Shown here: positions 22,031-36,065 of the stretch, piece by piece
Layout of the letters: each line of letters begins with the position of its first letter
Numbering within the stretch: the first letter of the stretch is position 1
Origin: Aquatica leii
Taxonomy: Eukaryota; Arthropoda; Insecta; Coleoptera; Lampyridae
Assembly (NCBI GenBank): GCA_035610365.1
Contig: CM069436.1
Coordinates: 62,945,505-63,009,504 of the forward strand
Length of the DNA stretch: 64,000 nt
Direction of reading: 5' to 3'
Notes under the pieces: model-generated
Seen by the model: the letters and a program-made list of their open reading frames with translations, nothing else
Told to the model about the DNA's origin: nothing
Databases searched by the model: none
Program-made: the position numbers and the translations under genes

Positions 22031-22739
22031 TTAGTTTTGAAGTAGTTTTATTACACCTTCAGGTAGGAGAGCCAAAAAACTCACAATACGAAGCACTTAA
22101 GTTTTAGTTAAAATTAGATTTACAGAGACTAAACCGGTTGTCTTGAAACTTCACTATGGTTTGCAGGACGTGTTGTTTCACAGCTAGCTTTTTATATATT
22201 TGTACTACTCAACCTAGAAATGAACGCTAAAATAGTGTCCGGCGGTACCCGCTGTCCGGTACTACCCGACTTTTCCCTACTTAGGTTGTGTTCTAATTAA
22301 AATTAAGTATGTTTTTTGGTATTCTGATAAAAATTCCAGTAAAAACACATGCTTAAACTCTTTTTGCACTTTTTCTTTTTTAAGAGCATAATCATTACAA
22401 CAATTTAGTGTCGATTATACTTTCTTATACTTACTACTAACTCATGAATCATCATTTTTTGTATGTAGTATTTGGTTTTGGAGTAATGCAATCATATTGA
22501 AAAAATATGTTAACACTTGTTTGAAACATCTATGAGAAACGGAAGGATAACACACTCAACTGTTTATACATACAATCTGCACAAAAATCATATCTATCCT
22601 CGACTTTTCTATAAACTTGCTTGTCTGCGAGATAAACTTTGTTTTTCTTTCTTCTGTAAAGTTATTTAATATACTTCTAGCTTTGCTGCCAAAAAATGGT
22701 GGAAAGTTGGATATTTAATTACTTCATAAGACGCCACTT
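22031..22739. other. Non-coding flank of the pogo relic
   Basis: It includes the GC-rich terminus-like block at 22235-22275 (GTCCGGCGGTACCCGC and CCGGTACTACCCGAC, near-repeats of each other) and then AT-rich sequence. No genes seen. Confidence 0.4.
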
Positions 22740-23050
22740 ACATTGTCAATTTTTATAATCGTACAACTGTTACTTTCAAGCTGTAATATTTCATTATAGA
22801 ATTTGGGCAATTACTTCTGGAGAAATCGTCTATTTCTTTGTTTCTACATTTTTCTTTGAAGTTGATGAAGTCAGCTTGGCAATCTTGTGCAATGAATTTC
22901 CATAATACCTTGTGACAAAGATTGGACGTGTTAGTCAAAAAATAATACACTACTGGGCAGCTATAAACCAATATATCTATTGCAGGCATAAGTGACGGCC
23001 ATCTTGTAGTAATATGACGAAGTAGGTTTTTTCTAGATCAATATCTAGGT
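22740..23050 (-). pseudogene. hAT-like transposase fragment (central region)
   Basis: The minus strand from about 23035 reads LLRHITTRWPSLMPAIDIL, followed by CPVVYYFLTNTSNLCHKVLWKF. This resembles the block after the second catalytic region of ZBED/SCAND3-like hAT proteins (a TRWLSL-PA..R....PALKSYFLS pattern). Neither zinc finger nor dimerisation domain is seen, and no termini were found. Assignment to hAT rests on this one block. Confidence 0.4.
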
Positions 23051-23259
23051 CTTTGATTCAGATTCACAATCATCGATATTATGACAGTTGCAATTTAGCT
23101 TAAAGATGCGATCTTTTCACTTTTGGCACACAATTGAATTTCCCTTACTTTACAGATGTGTTGTCAGCATCGATTTCCTCTAACTACAAGTCGCAGAAGT
23201 AATTTTTTCATGTATTGGAAGATGCCTGCTGATGTAATCGAGATGTCATAAAAATCTAA

Positions 23260-24250
23260 TTTAGGAGAAAATAAAGAAGAATATGTAAGACACGAATTAG
23301 ACAAAATTTAAAAAAAATACTTGGAAAAATTTACAAAAGACATGGAACACGACATGTATGGATCACAAAAGAAATTGTGGAAAAGCGAATAGTAATAGAT
23401 TACAAATATCAGAGGAACAAATGATGCGAATAAAATGATTAAAGAATGCTACGGACACGGATTCGACGACATCATTAACAGTGGAAAAGTACCAGTAGAA
23501 TGAAAAGAAAGTATACTAATAACAATACTACATAAAAAAAGGAGACAGGAGATAACCAGAAAACTATCGAGGAATCAACTTATTGAATCGCGTGCTGCAG
23601 CTGTTAACTGCAGTATTAAAAGACAACATAGAAGAACATTAAAGAAATAAATGTGGACAACAAAACAAAACTCACAATGTCAAGAGGAGAAACGGGTCAC
23701 ATAAACATAAAAGGGGCAACACGACAAGGGGACTCGCTCAGTCCGACATCTACGAAGTAAAAAAAGAGACGTCTACAGAATGGGGCCCCATAAAATTATT
23801 CTAGTATGCTATGCAGATGACGCGGTATTTGTAGCTAAGAAATAAAAATGACCTGCAAAGACAACTCCACTCATTTATTATTAAGGCACAAGAATACAAC
23901 ATGTTCAGCGGAAAAAACAAAGTGCATGGTAGTTAACAGAGAAACGCGCAGATGTAAATTACAATTGGAAGAGAAAACCATAGAATAGTGATGACTTTCA
24001 ACTACCTGGGAGTTGAAATCACCAGTGAGAGAAACTTAAAAACAGAAGTAACAAATCAGACGACTAAAGCGTCGAAAGTGAGTAGTTGTTTAAGACAAAT
24101 TGTATTGAAACAAAGTTATGACTACAGAAAGCCAACTGAGAATATATAAACCAACGCTGAGGCTTCTAATGACATACGCAGCAGAGACAAAGACAGACAC
24201 AAAGGGAACAAAACAGAAAAGAAATTTTGTGAAAATTAAAGTATGCAACT
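23260..24250 (+). mobile_element. LINE reverse-transcriptase relic
   Basis: The plus strand gives, in changing frames, a helix-rich linker near 23320 and a VEXKESILITILHKKGD-like block before NYRGINLLN (about 23560-23590). ATRQGDSLSPT follows near 23725, then VCYADDAVFVA with the catalytic YADD near 23805-23840. FNYLGVEITSERNL comes at about 24000 and a C-terminal YRKPTE/Y-AAETK block near 24110-24190. The fingers-to-palm segment with the first catalytic Asp is deleted. The 3' wording is close to the LINE relics at 44.7 and 47.2 kb on the other strand, suggesting one family. Confidence 0.8.
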
Positions 24251-27200
24251 TTGGAAATCTGAATCACTCAACCCATTTTTCTCTGTCGGTTTTGCTCATT
24301 CCATTTTGCTTTTGATTATGTCTATGTTTGCGTTTGAAAAACGACGTATAATTACTCTAGCCCTAACCAACGTAACGAGGTGTGTTTTTTAAAACAATAT
24401 CGCGCATGGTAAATAAATGTTAACAGGTCATAAGATGTGACTCATATAACTCACAACAACACGTTGCGTTGTCGGCGATGCGAATGTCTGGAATCGCGAT
24501 GGATCCAGCCCAAGTTCATTTTTTTTTACTCAATTGACGCTTTCTAGAACAGTATAATGAAATTCTGGAAACTCGTAGTTTAATCTGAAAAATATATGCA
24601 AGACATGGTCCGAAGATCGTTTACAGATTCGGACGCATTAAGCCCGGGTCATAGGTAAAAGTTGGACTTGATCAGCGGCCGGAATTTTTGAAGTTTGTAG
24701 AATTGAAATGGGGTCAGGATGTTTGTAAAGCCTAGACCAATCTCATTCTGTCCGTAGTCAATAATTGAAGTCAACAAGTGCGTTATGAGAGGTAGCCGCC
24801 AGATGGCATTTGTCACAAGCGTTGTTATTCATCAACTTCAATACTATTTGCACCTCTATCCATACGGTTGATGGCCTAGCATATCTATACGACTGTTGAC
24901 AGATGCAAAGTATCTCAAAACACATGTTTGAATTGCAAGTAAGCTACAAAAAATTCGCAGAAATCCATAGGAAATACAAAAAATCCAACATTAATGCCAA
25001 AATAAGCAGCAATAACATTAATTCAACATGTAGGCATTTAATTCCTTGAGTGAGTTAAGGATTGATATGTGAAAAACTGATGGAAAGGCTTCTAGGAGAT
25101 ACAGTTGTCCAAAACGCTGCGTGTACGCTAATCGAATGACTTGAACTATGAGAAACTGTTAACAGCACCCTCATAAATACTAAACAAGTTAAGTAAGAAA
25201 GAGTTTTAAAATGCAGGTTCTGAAAGATGATTCCGTCTCGTAAAACGAAAAAGAAATGTTGCGGTATCAGGAATCTATTTGCAATTTTTTTCGTATTTTC
25301 TGAAGACAACAAACTACATCGATGAGCGGCATCTTCTTACGTGGATAATGCGTTGTTTACAAAGTTCAGTTATGCAACCGCCTGAATATCACATTTTTGC
25401 TCTTTCTGCATATATCAGAACAATCACGACCTCTTCTACTTCTACGCTTAACGTCCCTACAAATCATTATTACGCTCAGTATCTTCAGAAGCAAGAGGCA
25501 ATAACTATATATTTCAATCTCACTCATCAGTTTTGTTGTCTGATCACTCCTTCTTTTCGATTCATGATTTTGAATTGTTTTCATGATGGTTTTTAAGTAG
25601 TACCTAAAATTGTCTGTAGGACTCTCTCTAGTAGTGCTGACAGTGTTTGACGGGAAGGTTCTTTTTACGTTTTTCTTCATGATTATAAAAGGAAAGTTCA
25701 TGTTCCAAGCACGACTTTTCGCCCAGGTCTTCTACAGGGCATTTAGGTCTAAAAAACTCCAATGTCACTTCGTATATTTACGTAAATACTGGAATTACTG
25801 CAGGAGATGTTGGGTTTCTCATATTTATATCTTCTCTCTTCGTGAATTATGTAGATTTTTGACATCTGATTTAAAACATTTTGGGGTATTATTGTGGTTT
25901 TAGATGTTTTTGATAAGCGTTCTTTTAATACACAAACGCCGATCAAGAGTGAATCTAGTGATTTTGTCGTTTATTCTTCTTATCGTTATTGATTACAAAT
26001 AGTACATAATAAGTAAATACGTTACGAAAATTATCTCGTAACTTAAAAAGGCAGCGACTAACTAAGTTTCATTCGGTGATTAGGTCGTAAGTTTCGATGC
26101 AATTTAAAAAGTCGCCAAACGATTAATGATTGGAGTAGGAGACATCGTTTAAATCTACCCAAAGCTGTAACAGAACAAATGACAAAACAGAAATTGTAAT
26201 AACGAGTATATTTATTTTATCACAGACAGAAACTTTCGTAGAGAGGAGTACATAGGTGCGATCAAATGCTAGAACGTAGGCCAATATCACAGACAATAGT
26301 GGTTGAAATAAGCCTCCTTCGGTTGGGCAACAGTCGTACAACAACCGATGCAAACATCATACCAAAACACTTTTAACATAACAAATCGTTTTCTAATAAA
26401 AAGTTTATGGCGTCCATGAATTTAGAAAACAAACTAAAATTGAATTTGCAGTAAGAAAACATCGAAAATTTTAAAAAGTTTATTATTTAAAAAAAGTATT
26501 ACAGTGTTAAGATTTCTTATCTACTATATTGCTTACAAACACATTTTTACATGTTCTTTGACCAGTACTAGCACGTCACAGAGAATAACATTTTTTATTC
26601 AACGACGTACATTTGTGGATAAGTTACAATTTTTGTTGCTAATTCCAAAAATCAATCACAACAATAGTTGTGAATTTTCCTTTTTACATCATATCGTTCA
26701 AATTTGAACTATTACATCAAAATGTTGTAGGGAAAATAGCATTCATCTTATTCATATTTCATTTATTTTCAATTTTCATGTCAAAATCTTTTTTTTTCGA
26801 AGGGCTTGAGAAACTATACCTTTTGTGGTGGGTTGAAAGTAATTGAAAAATAATTTTGAAAACATAAAACTCGTCCTTCAGTGCTAGCCAATTATTATCC
26901 CGCCCTCGCATCTTTATTGAATTACCCCCATGTAAAGTCTAGCAAAATAAAAACTGGTTCAGAGGTCAATACAATTACGTCAAGATAATTCAAACAAAGA
27001 TGAGTAGTACGTTTATTCTCACATGCATATTTTTTTTTGTTTATATAATGATAAGAATTTGTCAGTGCTTTTATTTGAATATGGACTTTTATCAATTACT
27101 GGTTTAAAGGTTACGCGTAGTCTTGACATTTTCGATATTTCTCATCTTTCGTTTCTGAAAAGCAATGATAAGTATGTGAATCTTCAATTAAGCCGTCTCG

Positions 27201-30200
27201 TCGTCATGAATATTTTTATTTTGTTGTAATTAAGATAGTTTTTTTTATTCGACCAAAAGAAAAAAGCGTATGACGCATAAAAACAAGTCATTATTTAAAT
27301 TTTTGGTAAATTTGTATTTTTCTACAATAAAATTAATGGTATACGTAATTAAGTGTAAATCTTGGATTTCGTTAAAGAAAAACATATCAACAGATTAGCG
27401 AATGTTTATTGCAATCGATATAAAAGTTTGGGGAAAAAAACGCGTTTAATCATTCGAGTGAAATCTATTTATAGAATTCTAAAAAGGAAATTCATCATCG
27501 CGGCCAATCGTCATCTTTAATTACGAGCAAAATTTTAGTCATTTTGATACAATTCGCAGAGAATAAATTACCGTTTTGCCGAACACGAAATTTATATACC
27601 TACTAGTTCATGTCCTTGAAACGACCTTGAATAGAACGTGTTGATTTATTATTATAGAAACAGCTTAGCAACCAAACGGGGGCGATATGACGTCGAAATG
27701 TAGTTCCGAGATCAAAGAACAAAATGATAGATTGAAAAGAATTCACTTCCTCTGTGCCATGTTTTTTGATAATGATTTTGATTATCTTAAAGTTCCAAGC
27801 ATTGATAATTGATGTAAGTTGCTTAAAGAAACTTAGACGGCGACTATCGATATTGAGTGGGTGGATGGAAAACTACTTTTATCTCAAATGTCGTTAAACA
27901 CTTCGTTTAAATTGATGTTGATAACCTACAATGATTTACATTTGACCTCTTTTTGTTTTAACATTTCTTGGCGAGACATTCTTTTGTGTGATCTTTGTTT
28001 TTTTTTTAACTTAGTTTACTTTTTGCGGTTGCATTTCCAAAAGTTTTCGTAAATTTTGTTGTGGTGTAAGATGGGTGTGGATAGGTCATGATCTGCTTGT
28101 TTGTCTGGTTTGAAAGTCGTAAAACTTTAGATTTTTAATAAAGTAACTGGTCAAAATATGTTTGCGCGTAGCGGTTATTTTATGGATTTACTTAATCGAA
28201 TTTTGCCATCTTTTCTTCTGTCACCCACAAAACTTCTGTCCGCTAAAGGTTGTTGTGATTAAACAACACTAAAACGTTTGCTGTAAAAACATTTAATTAC
28301 GAGAGGAATACCGTATAAGTAATTCATTTTGTAACACGTATATCTTTTTTTGCAATCAATAATTGATTGTAACATCTTCATAATGATGGAACAAGTTTTT
28401 CTTCACGTTACTATCAATATGAGTGACATTCTTAAATAATTTAAACCGAACGCAATAATGCAACCGTTCTTGGTGTGCAGTAAGTATTTGACCTGCATTT
28501 CCTTTTTGAGCCAACAAAAGAATCTGCTCTGGTAATCAATGAAATCGTACATATCGAGGTTAAATTGCGTCGTATCTTCAATTCCAGAACTGATAAAATT
28601 TAACGCGGCCTTGGTTTAATAACTTATTTTCGTGTTAGATTAAAACGTGATTTTCAAGTTTTTTCATTATTTTTTTGTCTTTCGATGTAGGCATTTGCAG
28701 ATTCGATGAATGATAATGAGGTCGAATTTTTGACTGAAATAAAAGTAGCTCCGTAATTCTCTTTAATGAGTAAGAATGAAAATTCCTTACGCTTAAACTT
28801 TAAAAATGAATTGTGTCCAACTTTTTTTCTACAATTTCCTGTGAGATGTGAATAATAAAAGTTTCCCGTGTGATGTTTATTCATTTATGATCGTGCCTTT
28901 TCTCAACTTACAAATCGGAATGTCCGATTTGGAATGTTTTATCAAAAGAAAGGTTGAAAAAACAAGCTTTAATCAATAATGACTTTCTCGTGTATTTAAC
29001 TATGACGTAGATTAAAAGCCAATGAGATAGAAACCTCCTAATTTTTTAATGTGCGAGTCACCTTGTCTTTGTTATTTTTGGGGTAAATTCCAATTTTGTT
29101 GCAATTAAAGTTATAAATTTAATAATCGCAATTTCAGAACCTTCGCTGTTTATAAAGGTTGTGTTTTTTATGCAACTTCGTCATTGCGAATTTTGCATTT
29201 ACAAGGTTTTTGTTTTACATAAATTTGTCCTTGTTTATTTTCACGTTTAATTCACACGGTTAGTTTCTAATTACTATAAATGTTTAGTCTACATTTTAAG
29301 TTATTGAAATCAATTACCACTAATTGTAGTTGTTTTATCGTCGAATACTTTAGTAGCGTGGGTTTTTTCGAATTGCGAAGTGATTTTCTTCAATTTCGGA
29401 ATTTGACGCTGCATTGAAAGGTTGGAAGGTATTAACCGTTATGATTTACTTTCATCGTTTTATTTGACACCGATACGGTCTAATTATTGAATATTTTTGC
29501 TTTATAGTTTATATTACCAAGATCGAAGGTTTCTACGGCCTGATTTTTATTTTTTCTTTTAGTTAGAAATTAATTGGAATTTTAATTCTAAATGAAAACT
29601 ATGAGATACAGAAGATTTGATAAACAAAATTTTTGTTTTTTTATTTGTTATGCCAACTTGATTTTTTAAAAAACCATGTTTAGTGTACGGGTTTTTCTAC
29701 CCGTTGCGTAGTTTTTGCCGAACTGTATCATCCAAAAAAAATTGTGTTGATTATGTTTGTGGTAATAGATCGATCGGGAAAAATTAATGATAAGGACATT
29801 TTTCGTTACACCTTGGCAGATGTTAATCGTGAAAGAAGAAAAAATCTCATAAATCGCTACTACTATTGTCAAATTGAAGATTTTAGTTTTCAATGCATTA
29901 GATCGCTTCTTGACGCATTTAACTCGAAGTAAATATTTTGCATCGCATCTCGAGTGGGCGTTCTTTTTATTGCATTTTTTTGACAGGTTCTGACGCATGG
30001 GAAACAACTTTCATCCCGCACAATAAACACACATAATTTCTTTTTTTGGTTAGTCATGTTACGTTAATAAATAAAACTTATAGTTCACTATTTGAATGAT
30101 TCAATGTGTTTACTAAAAAATGCCATACGGCGTATTACGACACAGTCAAAAAATTCCTGGAAGCGGTAGCAAATTTCTGATTAGTTTTGTTTTTATTGGT

Positions 30201-31199
30201 TTTTTGAGTGGCACGAACTAAGTCAACTTCTCACATCTTTTCTTTGCACTTTTAGTGCTACTTGAAACTTTTTTTCTTCTACTTTTTTGGTCATGTACAC
30301 AAATATTGGTACTGCTATAAAAGATTTTTTTCTGAAAAAAGATTGGTTTAAAAGACCAAAAGATTGGTAATTTTGATTTTTTTACAAGTTTGTTTTTGAT
30401 CCTATGAATGGATTGATTTCGCAAATCATCAAAATGAAGAAAAGCAATTAGAGGTTTCTTGGATTATACAAATTACCTTGAAATAAAATGAAGAAACTGA
30501 AACAGTACAGACAAAGCGTCTTAAAACCAATGAATTCACATGACACAATCTCAAAGATTTCATCGTTTCTTTTTGTTGTAAGCAAAAGCATTGTTAATCT
30601 TTTCTAAAAATATTTACTCAATTATCATTTTTAAGCTTTCTTTTGTGGACAAGTTTTATTTATTATTGTTTTTAGATTTTGCTTTTTGTTACTAAAAAAA
30701 AGTTTACTTACAAATACGCCTTTCATTACGGATTTAACTTAAAACGAAGAATTTTTTCCGTGTAGCATAATTTCATAACGTTTCTAGAAATTATTTATTC
30801 TACTTGTTTCCTTTTCTTTTGTATTCGACATAAGCTGAATCGTTTTCCAGCAAAACGTTTCGGTTTTAGTGTTTTGTCTGTGGGTAAAGTTAACGATATT
30901 TTGGCTAAGAATCGTAATACGAAATTAATTGTTCAATAGAAAACAACTTTTGAAACAACATATTTTTCTTGTGAAACATTTGTAATGCTTACTAAGAAAC
31001 TTAGTCATAGCTGCATACCTGACGCATACCTGTAATTGAGTTTCAAGTTTTACTTTCCGATAGCGCAAGTAAGTATTTAAGTGTTTTTTTCCAGATTAAA
31101 TCATTTTTGTCAATGACTGTTATTTTATCGTAATATTTGTTTCGCCGAATTAATACACGCTTCAAAAAATCTATACTGGTTTAATAATAGTTTTTCCCC
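24251..31199. other. Long AT-rich stretch without recognised genes
   Basis: No transposon termini or conserved protein blocks were recognised. A GC-richer block at about 24455-24860 contains CATAGGTAAAAGTTGGA, similar to a segment at about 2220, and may be an unclassified dispersed repeat. Overlapping open frames on both strands at 25055-25903 look like chance, with no recognisable motif. Confidence 0.35.
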
Positions 31200-31429
31200 T
31201 ATGGATTATAATCGAATTTACCGGATATTGTGCGTTTTTTTTTATTTTGCGATGTGGTTGAAAACTTTAATTTTTTTAAGGGGTTTTGTAATTTACACGT
31301 GTGGAAAATGAAGTTATTGTGGCAGGTAGTTGTGTCGAAATTGTGAAAAAAAAATGTTTGTAGTCTAAATGCGTCAAATTCCGGGAAAGAATGCTGCCAA
31401 CATTTTTGCAATGCACTGTAAATTTTGCA

Positions 31430-32561
31430 GACGAATAAGAGAGAGAAGGCTGGCCGGCATATGGGGAGAGAGCGCACACATGTCGCGGCCGTTAGTTAGG
31501 TGAAGGACCCAGACAAGCCGGATTTACACCCGAGAACCGATTGTTCGGAAATTACCGTCGCCGATCGAAATCGACGAGACTTTCTATTGGTTGAGATGTC
31601 TGGGTTTTCCCACTTATTTTGTTTTACGCCGGCTGCTTCTTCAGTTTGCAGTGCAGCGTGGTCAGTTCGTTCGTGGATTCGTTTCCTTAAACACGTATAC
31701 AATTTGCGCTCGCTTCAAGAATAACTTTATAAATTTAAATCTTGCGCAAATTTTTATTTGAAAGTTTAATGCCGGACTTGGAACAATTTTTCGTCGAATT
31801 TATTTATTGTTAAAAGTGTTGTGAAAAATTGTGTAACACGCAACACCCGCATGTTCTAATTGAAATGAACTACCAGTAATAGTCGCGTTAATTTCTCTTT
31901 TCTGAATCAATTTAGTTATGTTTTAACCGGCGGCGCTTCGTGTCGATTATTTATTTTTGCAGTGTTAGTGCAGTGTGGTGTTTGAAGTGATTCCCCGAAT
32001 TTCTTACGCTTTATGTTGTCTTATCGCTAAGATAAGCGTTTCCGGTAGTCGTCCGGTCCTCTTCAAGTCCCGTGCGAATAGTTTCAAGGTTTTCAGACGA
32101 CCGTGTTGACGTCATCATCCTTGTACTCGTTTCCAAAAAGTATGAACTTACAAAATCTCGATTTTTTCGTTTTAAAGTAGGCCGTTGGTTTTTTTCTTGA
32201 ATGAAGAATGTGGAAGAACGGTATCTCTTTAAGTGAGTGTAAGTTATTTTGTGGAAGAGGGAGAGAAATTTCTGCGATCGTCGGGTTGTTCACGAATCCG
32301 AGTAGCCTGTTGCTATGCGAGCTACTTCGGTGCCTAGACTGTGATCAGTCAGTCAGGTACCTGAAGTAGCGCGCGTAACGGCCGGTAATGCAGCATTTCA
32401 ATATTTATTTTTATCGAACTCCATCTGTCACATGTCTATTGTACTTCATCAGGTGCTCTGGTGTGTTTTTTCCCGACACCTGTTGGAGTGCACTAATTAT
32501 GTGACTGTTTCCAGCATTTTCTTAATCAGTGTGTGACTAAATCGTGGATTATTACCCCACG
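31430..32561 (+). promoter_or_regulatory. Candidate host promoter and non-coding first exon
   Basis: Unlike its surroundings, this block is rich in CpG and GC. It contains TGCAGCGTGGTCAGTTCG, a TCAGT-type arthropod initiator, near 31650-31670. It also has a palindromic pair of GATA motifs (TTATCGCTAAGATAA, 32021-32035) and a hairpin GCTACTTC/GAAGTAGC (32321-32328 and 32363-32370). It ends at a consensus splice donor, CAC|GTAAGTACC, at 32562. A polypyrimidine acceptor-like TTCTTTTGTTACAG ends at 32960. No long open frame lies inside, so the exon would be 5' untranslated. A transposon LTR is an alternative, but no terminal repeats or coding remnants are seen. The call is inference. Confidence 0.35.
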
Positions 32562-35500
32562 TAAGTACCTAAGAAAATTGCGCAACGTTGCGAAACGCAA
32601 AAATTATCGCTGAAAAAATGCATTTCGATGCGTATCAGCTGCTGTTAATGACGTCGATAATTGCAACTTTCACTAAAACAGGATATCGACGGGTTTTCAT
32701 TTTTCCCCTACAAATTAACTAACAAAAAAATAGTTTGCTAAGAATGCGTCACTTCCGGTTAGCGATTTTTCGAAAGCTAAAGTTCATTGCCATGTAAATA
32801 AATTATCGAGTAACGAATTTTCCGACGATTTTATTAAGTATGAATGTCCAATTAACTTTAATTTGGTGTAAAATGAAAAATTCTTTAACTATTGCGTCAC
32901 GTTAAGTCTTTAAGATTTTTTTGCCCTTTTTAGTGTTATAAAAAAATTCTTTTGTTACAGAAATAGCTTCTCCTCACAATAGAAAATGGAAAAGGGCTTT
33001 TGTGCGTCTGTGTTGCATCGAAATATGTTTTAGTTAAAGGCAAAAATAATGCCGGCAGTGTTGCTTTTCCAATGAATGAACAAATATCCTTTAATTATGG
33101 ATCTGCAATTTTTCAAAAAACTGAACAGCAAATTAACTTTTGTCTGTATTTTCGACTTAAAATTGTAGCTTTCTTTATTTTGTGCACTTATAATTTTATC
33201 AATTTTTTTGGAAATATCTTAGTTTTGCTTAACGTTTACGCTGATACCTGTCATGGTGCGATTGAGAATTTTGTATCTACGTATCTTGCTATTGGGAAAC
33301 CATTCTTTTTATTGATATTTAATGATAGCAGTTTTGAAATGATTTGTTTTTTCAAGTATTTGCGAAAGTACTAAGCTAATTCTAATTACCGATAATTTTA
33401 GCAAAGTTCAATTGTGAAGTGTTCGGTACCTACCATAAGTAATGACCAAAGATCAAAAATTTTTAAAAACTTCTAATGTAGTCTGAAGTAGCTTTTGTAT
33501 TGTTCTATCTGCCCTAAGGACCATAACTGTGAAGACCTATGATAATTTTTGTATGGTTTTCCTTTTATTAGATCGATGATTCATAATTTATTTAGAATGA
33601 TGTTTTGTATTTTGGTGATCGACGTGGGAATCGGTAAGTATTTATGGTGGGTCATACTCGTCCCATCTCTATATGGGTTTTATAATTTTTTTGTTTTATA
33701 TTGGGCTTATATTTTTGCTTCAGTGATAATTACATTCTTAAAGAAAATTTAATCTCAAGTTTCCATATGGCCGTATCTGTAATTTTAGTTTTCAGTGTTT
33801 TAAAAAATTATAAGAAAATTACAGAAGTTTCTCGAAATGAAAATGTGCTCCTGTGTTGTGTGAATATGTTTTAGTTAGAGACAAAAATGTCTTTAATGAT
33901 TAGATGTTATTTATGATTCATTTGATTATTCTTAGTTTACTGTTGCAAAAAAGAAACTTTAACTTAATTTTTTTGAATTTTGGTTTTAGGCGATCATATT
34001 TTATTCGTAGCAAATTTTAATTTGTTGATTTTTCTTCGATACTCTTCACTGCAAGATTTTTTATTTATTGAAGGGGAAATGCTTTAAACCGTTTGAGTTA
34101 ATAATTTTAGTAATTTTTGTAAATCATTTAACTTTTTCTTTATCGCAGTTTTGACAATACTGTAAACCTGTACGTTTTGTTCAATTATTTCTGTTAATCA
34201 CCAGTGTTTTTTATGTTTATAACATATGGCCAGCAGGATTTTAGTTAATTGTACCTCAGCCGATTTTTACGAATTACGCAGTAGTCACAGATTTTGGAAA
34301 TACAATTCTATTAAGTTCTAAAGAATTTTTTGTCTGTTTGGACGATACAATTAAAGTAAAGTAAAATAATGCAATTTTTCTCATGAAACTTGGCTTTGAT
34401 CACAATTTTATTGTATTTTCTTTGAGTTCAGTTCAAGTAATTTTTATTAAGCAACTAACTAACACAAAACAGATTTTGAATTTTACTGATAAACGTGCTT
34501 TGCATCCATTCTGTTATCGAAATTGGACATAGCTTTGTAACAGATTAAAAATTTTCTTCCTTGGTAACTAAAACATTCTCTTACCAAAATCATCTTCGCA
34601 TTCATGGTATAAATCACTTCGGCAGGTATTGTAAATAACATGCACTTGATAAAATACTTAGCAGGTGATATCACCACAGCATAATAGAAATTTAAGTTCT
34701 TTTTTTCATAAAAAGATTTAAACTTTTTAAGAAAAAATTGAGAAGTTAAACTTTCAGTGTTTTTAAAATAAGCAATTTTCAGTTTTAAATTAAGTTTACT
34801 TTGCATACAATGACTAAAAATTAACCAACTAAAAATATTCTTATGGTTCATCATCATATTATAAATTGTTAGTTTTTAACATTTTAGGTAACATTTACAT
34901 ACCTACCCATTTCGACGCAGTCACTGTCGCAATCATCTTCATCATATTATATAATTTTGTCAAGGTCTTTGTCTTCAGTTTCTCTGAAACCCTCATCTTC
35001 TGTTTTTTTGTCAGATTTTAAGTTTCGTCTTCTCTTCCTCGCTGTTATATCCACGGTTTTATTTATTTCTCTTTTTGTTTTGTTATTACTTTTGGATTCG
35101 TTTTACTTTCAGTTTCATCGCACAGCTTTATTTTTAGTTTATTATTTTGAACTGTATCAAGTAGTTTAGATGTTGGTACAATTTCTAGTATTGTTCATTT
35201 TCAGGTTTCAAATTGTTTCCCCTTTTTTCCAGAACTGTGACAGATTTACATTATTGTCAAGTGAGAATATTGCACATAATGCTTATCTGCGGTTTGTTGT
35301 TGGTTTTAATAAGATCTAGAAATTATTAATTACGTCTTCAAGAGTGCTTTTGGCTTTTAATGACAATACATTTTACATTCTCTCAAGACAAAGGGCTTTT
35401 AAACTTCTTTTATTTGCAAGTAGGCTACTTATTGATTGCACTCCAACATATTGATATCTAGTAGCTTTAGTCTTTATTTGCATTACGATTTTTTTGCGAG

Positions 35501-35763
35501 TTAGTGTTTTTTTACTTTTTTGTTTTCTTCAACTGACCGCCAGGTGGCTACCATTATCACTAACAATTGAATGTGCAAATATCTGCCGATGCTGACAACA
35601 TCAAACATTGTCAATTAATTTATGTTTCAACGACTACTTAACACACGACATACATCAAAATCTACATTTATCAGGTATTTTATATTATATCTGATATTAA
35701 TATTATTACACTTAAATACCCCTTCTTACCATAGGAAAACAAAGCAACTATAGAGTAAATCGG
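32562..35763. other. AT-rich DNA, no recognised gene
   Basis: A short direct repeat occurs: ATATGTTTTAGTTAAAGGCAAAAAT near 33025 resembles sequence near 33865. At about 34890-34990 the minus strand has an acidic peptide (KTEDEGFRETEDKDLDK, then DEDDCDSDC) like the linker-and-cysteine tail of pogo transposases; this is weak evidence for another relic. The open frames at 33000-33374 and 34483-34857 match no family known to me. Confidence 0.35.
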
Positions 35764-35893
35764 GGGAATATGGCAACATAAAACTTAAAGGTTCACATTC
35801 TAATAACTAACACCTTTAGCTGAAATATGATGAATGCGCCTTAGAGCTTACATATACAGGTATGTATCGTGAGCCGCTTGTTGCCATATTCCC
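35764..35893. repeat. Perfect 15-bp inverted repeat, 100 bp apart
   Basis: GGGAATATGGCAACA at 35764-35778 recurs inverted at 35879-35893. Related motifs (CAATTGCCATATTACG at about 35929 and CTAATATGACAACATG at about 35957) follow. It could be the 3' terminal region of the pogo-like element whose transposase tail is at 37187-37720. Confidence 0.6.
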
Positions 35894-36065
35894 ACAGACA
35901 TTTTATAAGCATAAATACTCAGTAATGCCCAATTGCCATATTACGCCCTATCGTTGCTAATATGACAACATGAAATTGTCGTAAGACATTTAAGATAAGA
36001 TGTATTCTTTATAACTTAATACATTGATTAAGGGTAATAAAACTTATATCTTCAGAACTTTAGAG

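Noticed and set aside
25055-25946. Several overlapping frames on both strands
   Set aside because: Frames on opposite strands are equally long, none has conserved motifs; treated as chance.
33000-33374. 124-codon plus-strand open frame
   Set aside because: Composition follows AT-rich DNA and nothing matches a known family.
34483-34857. 124-codon minus-strand open frame
   Set aside because: Protein-like in places but no family recognised and no supporting context.
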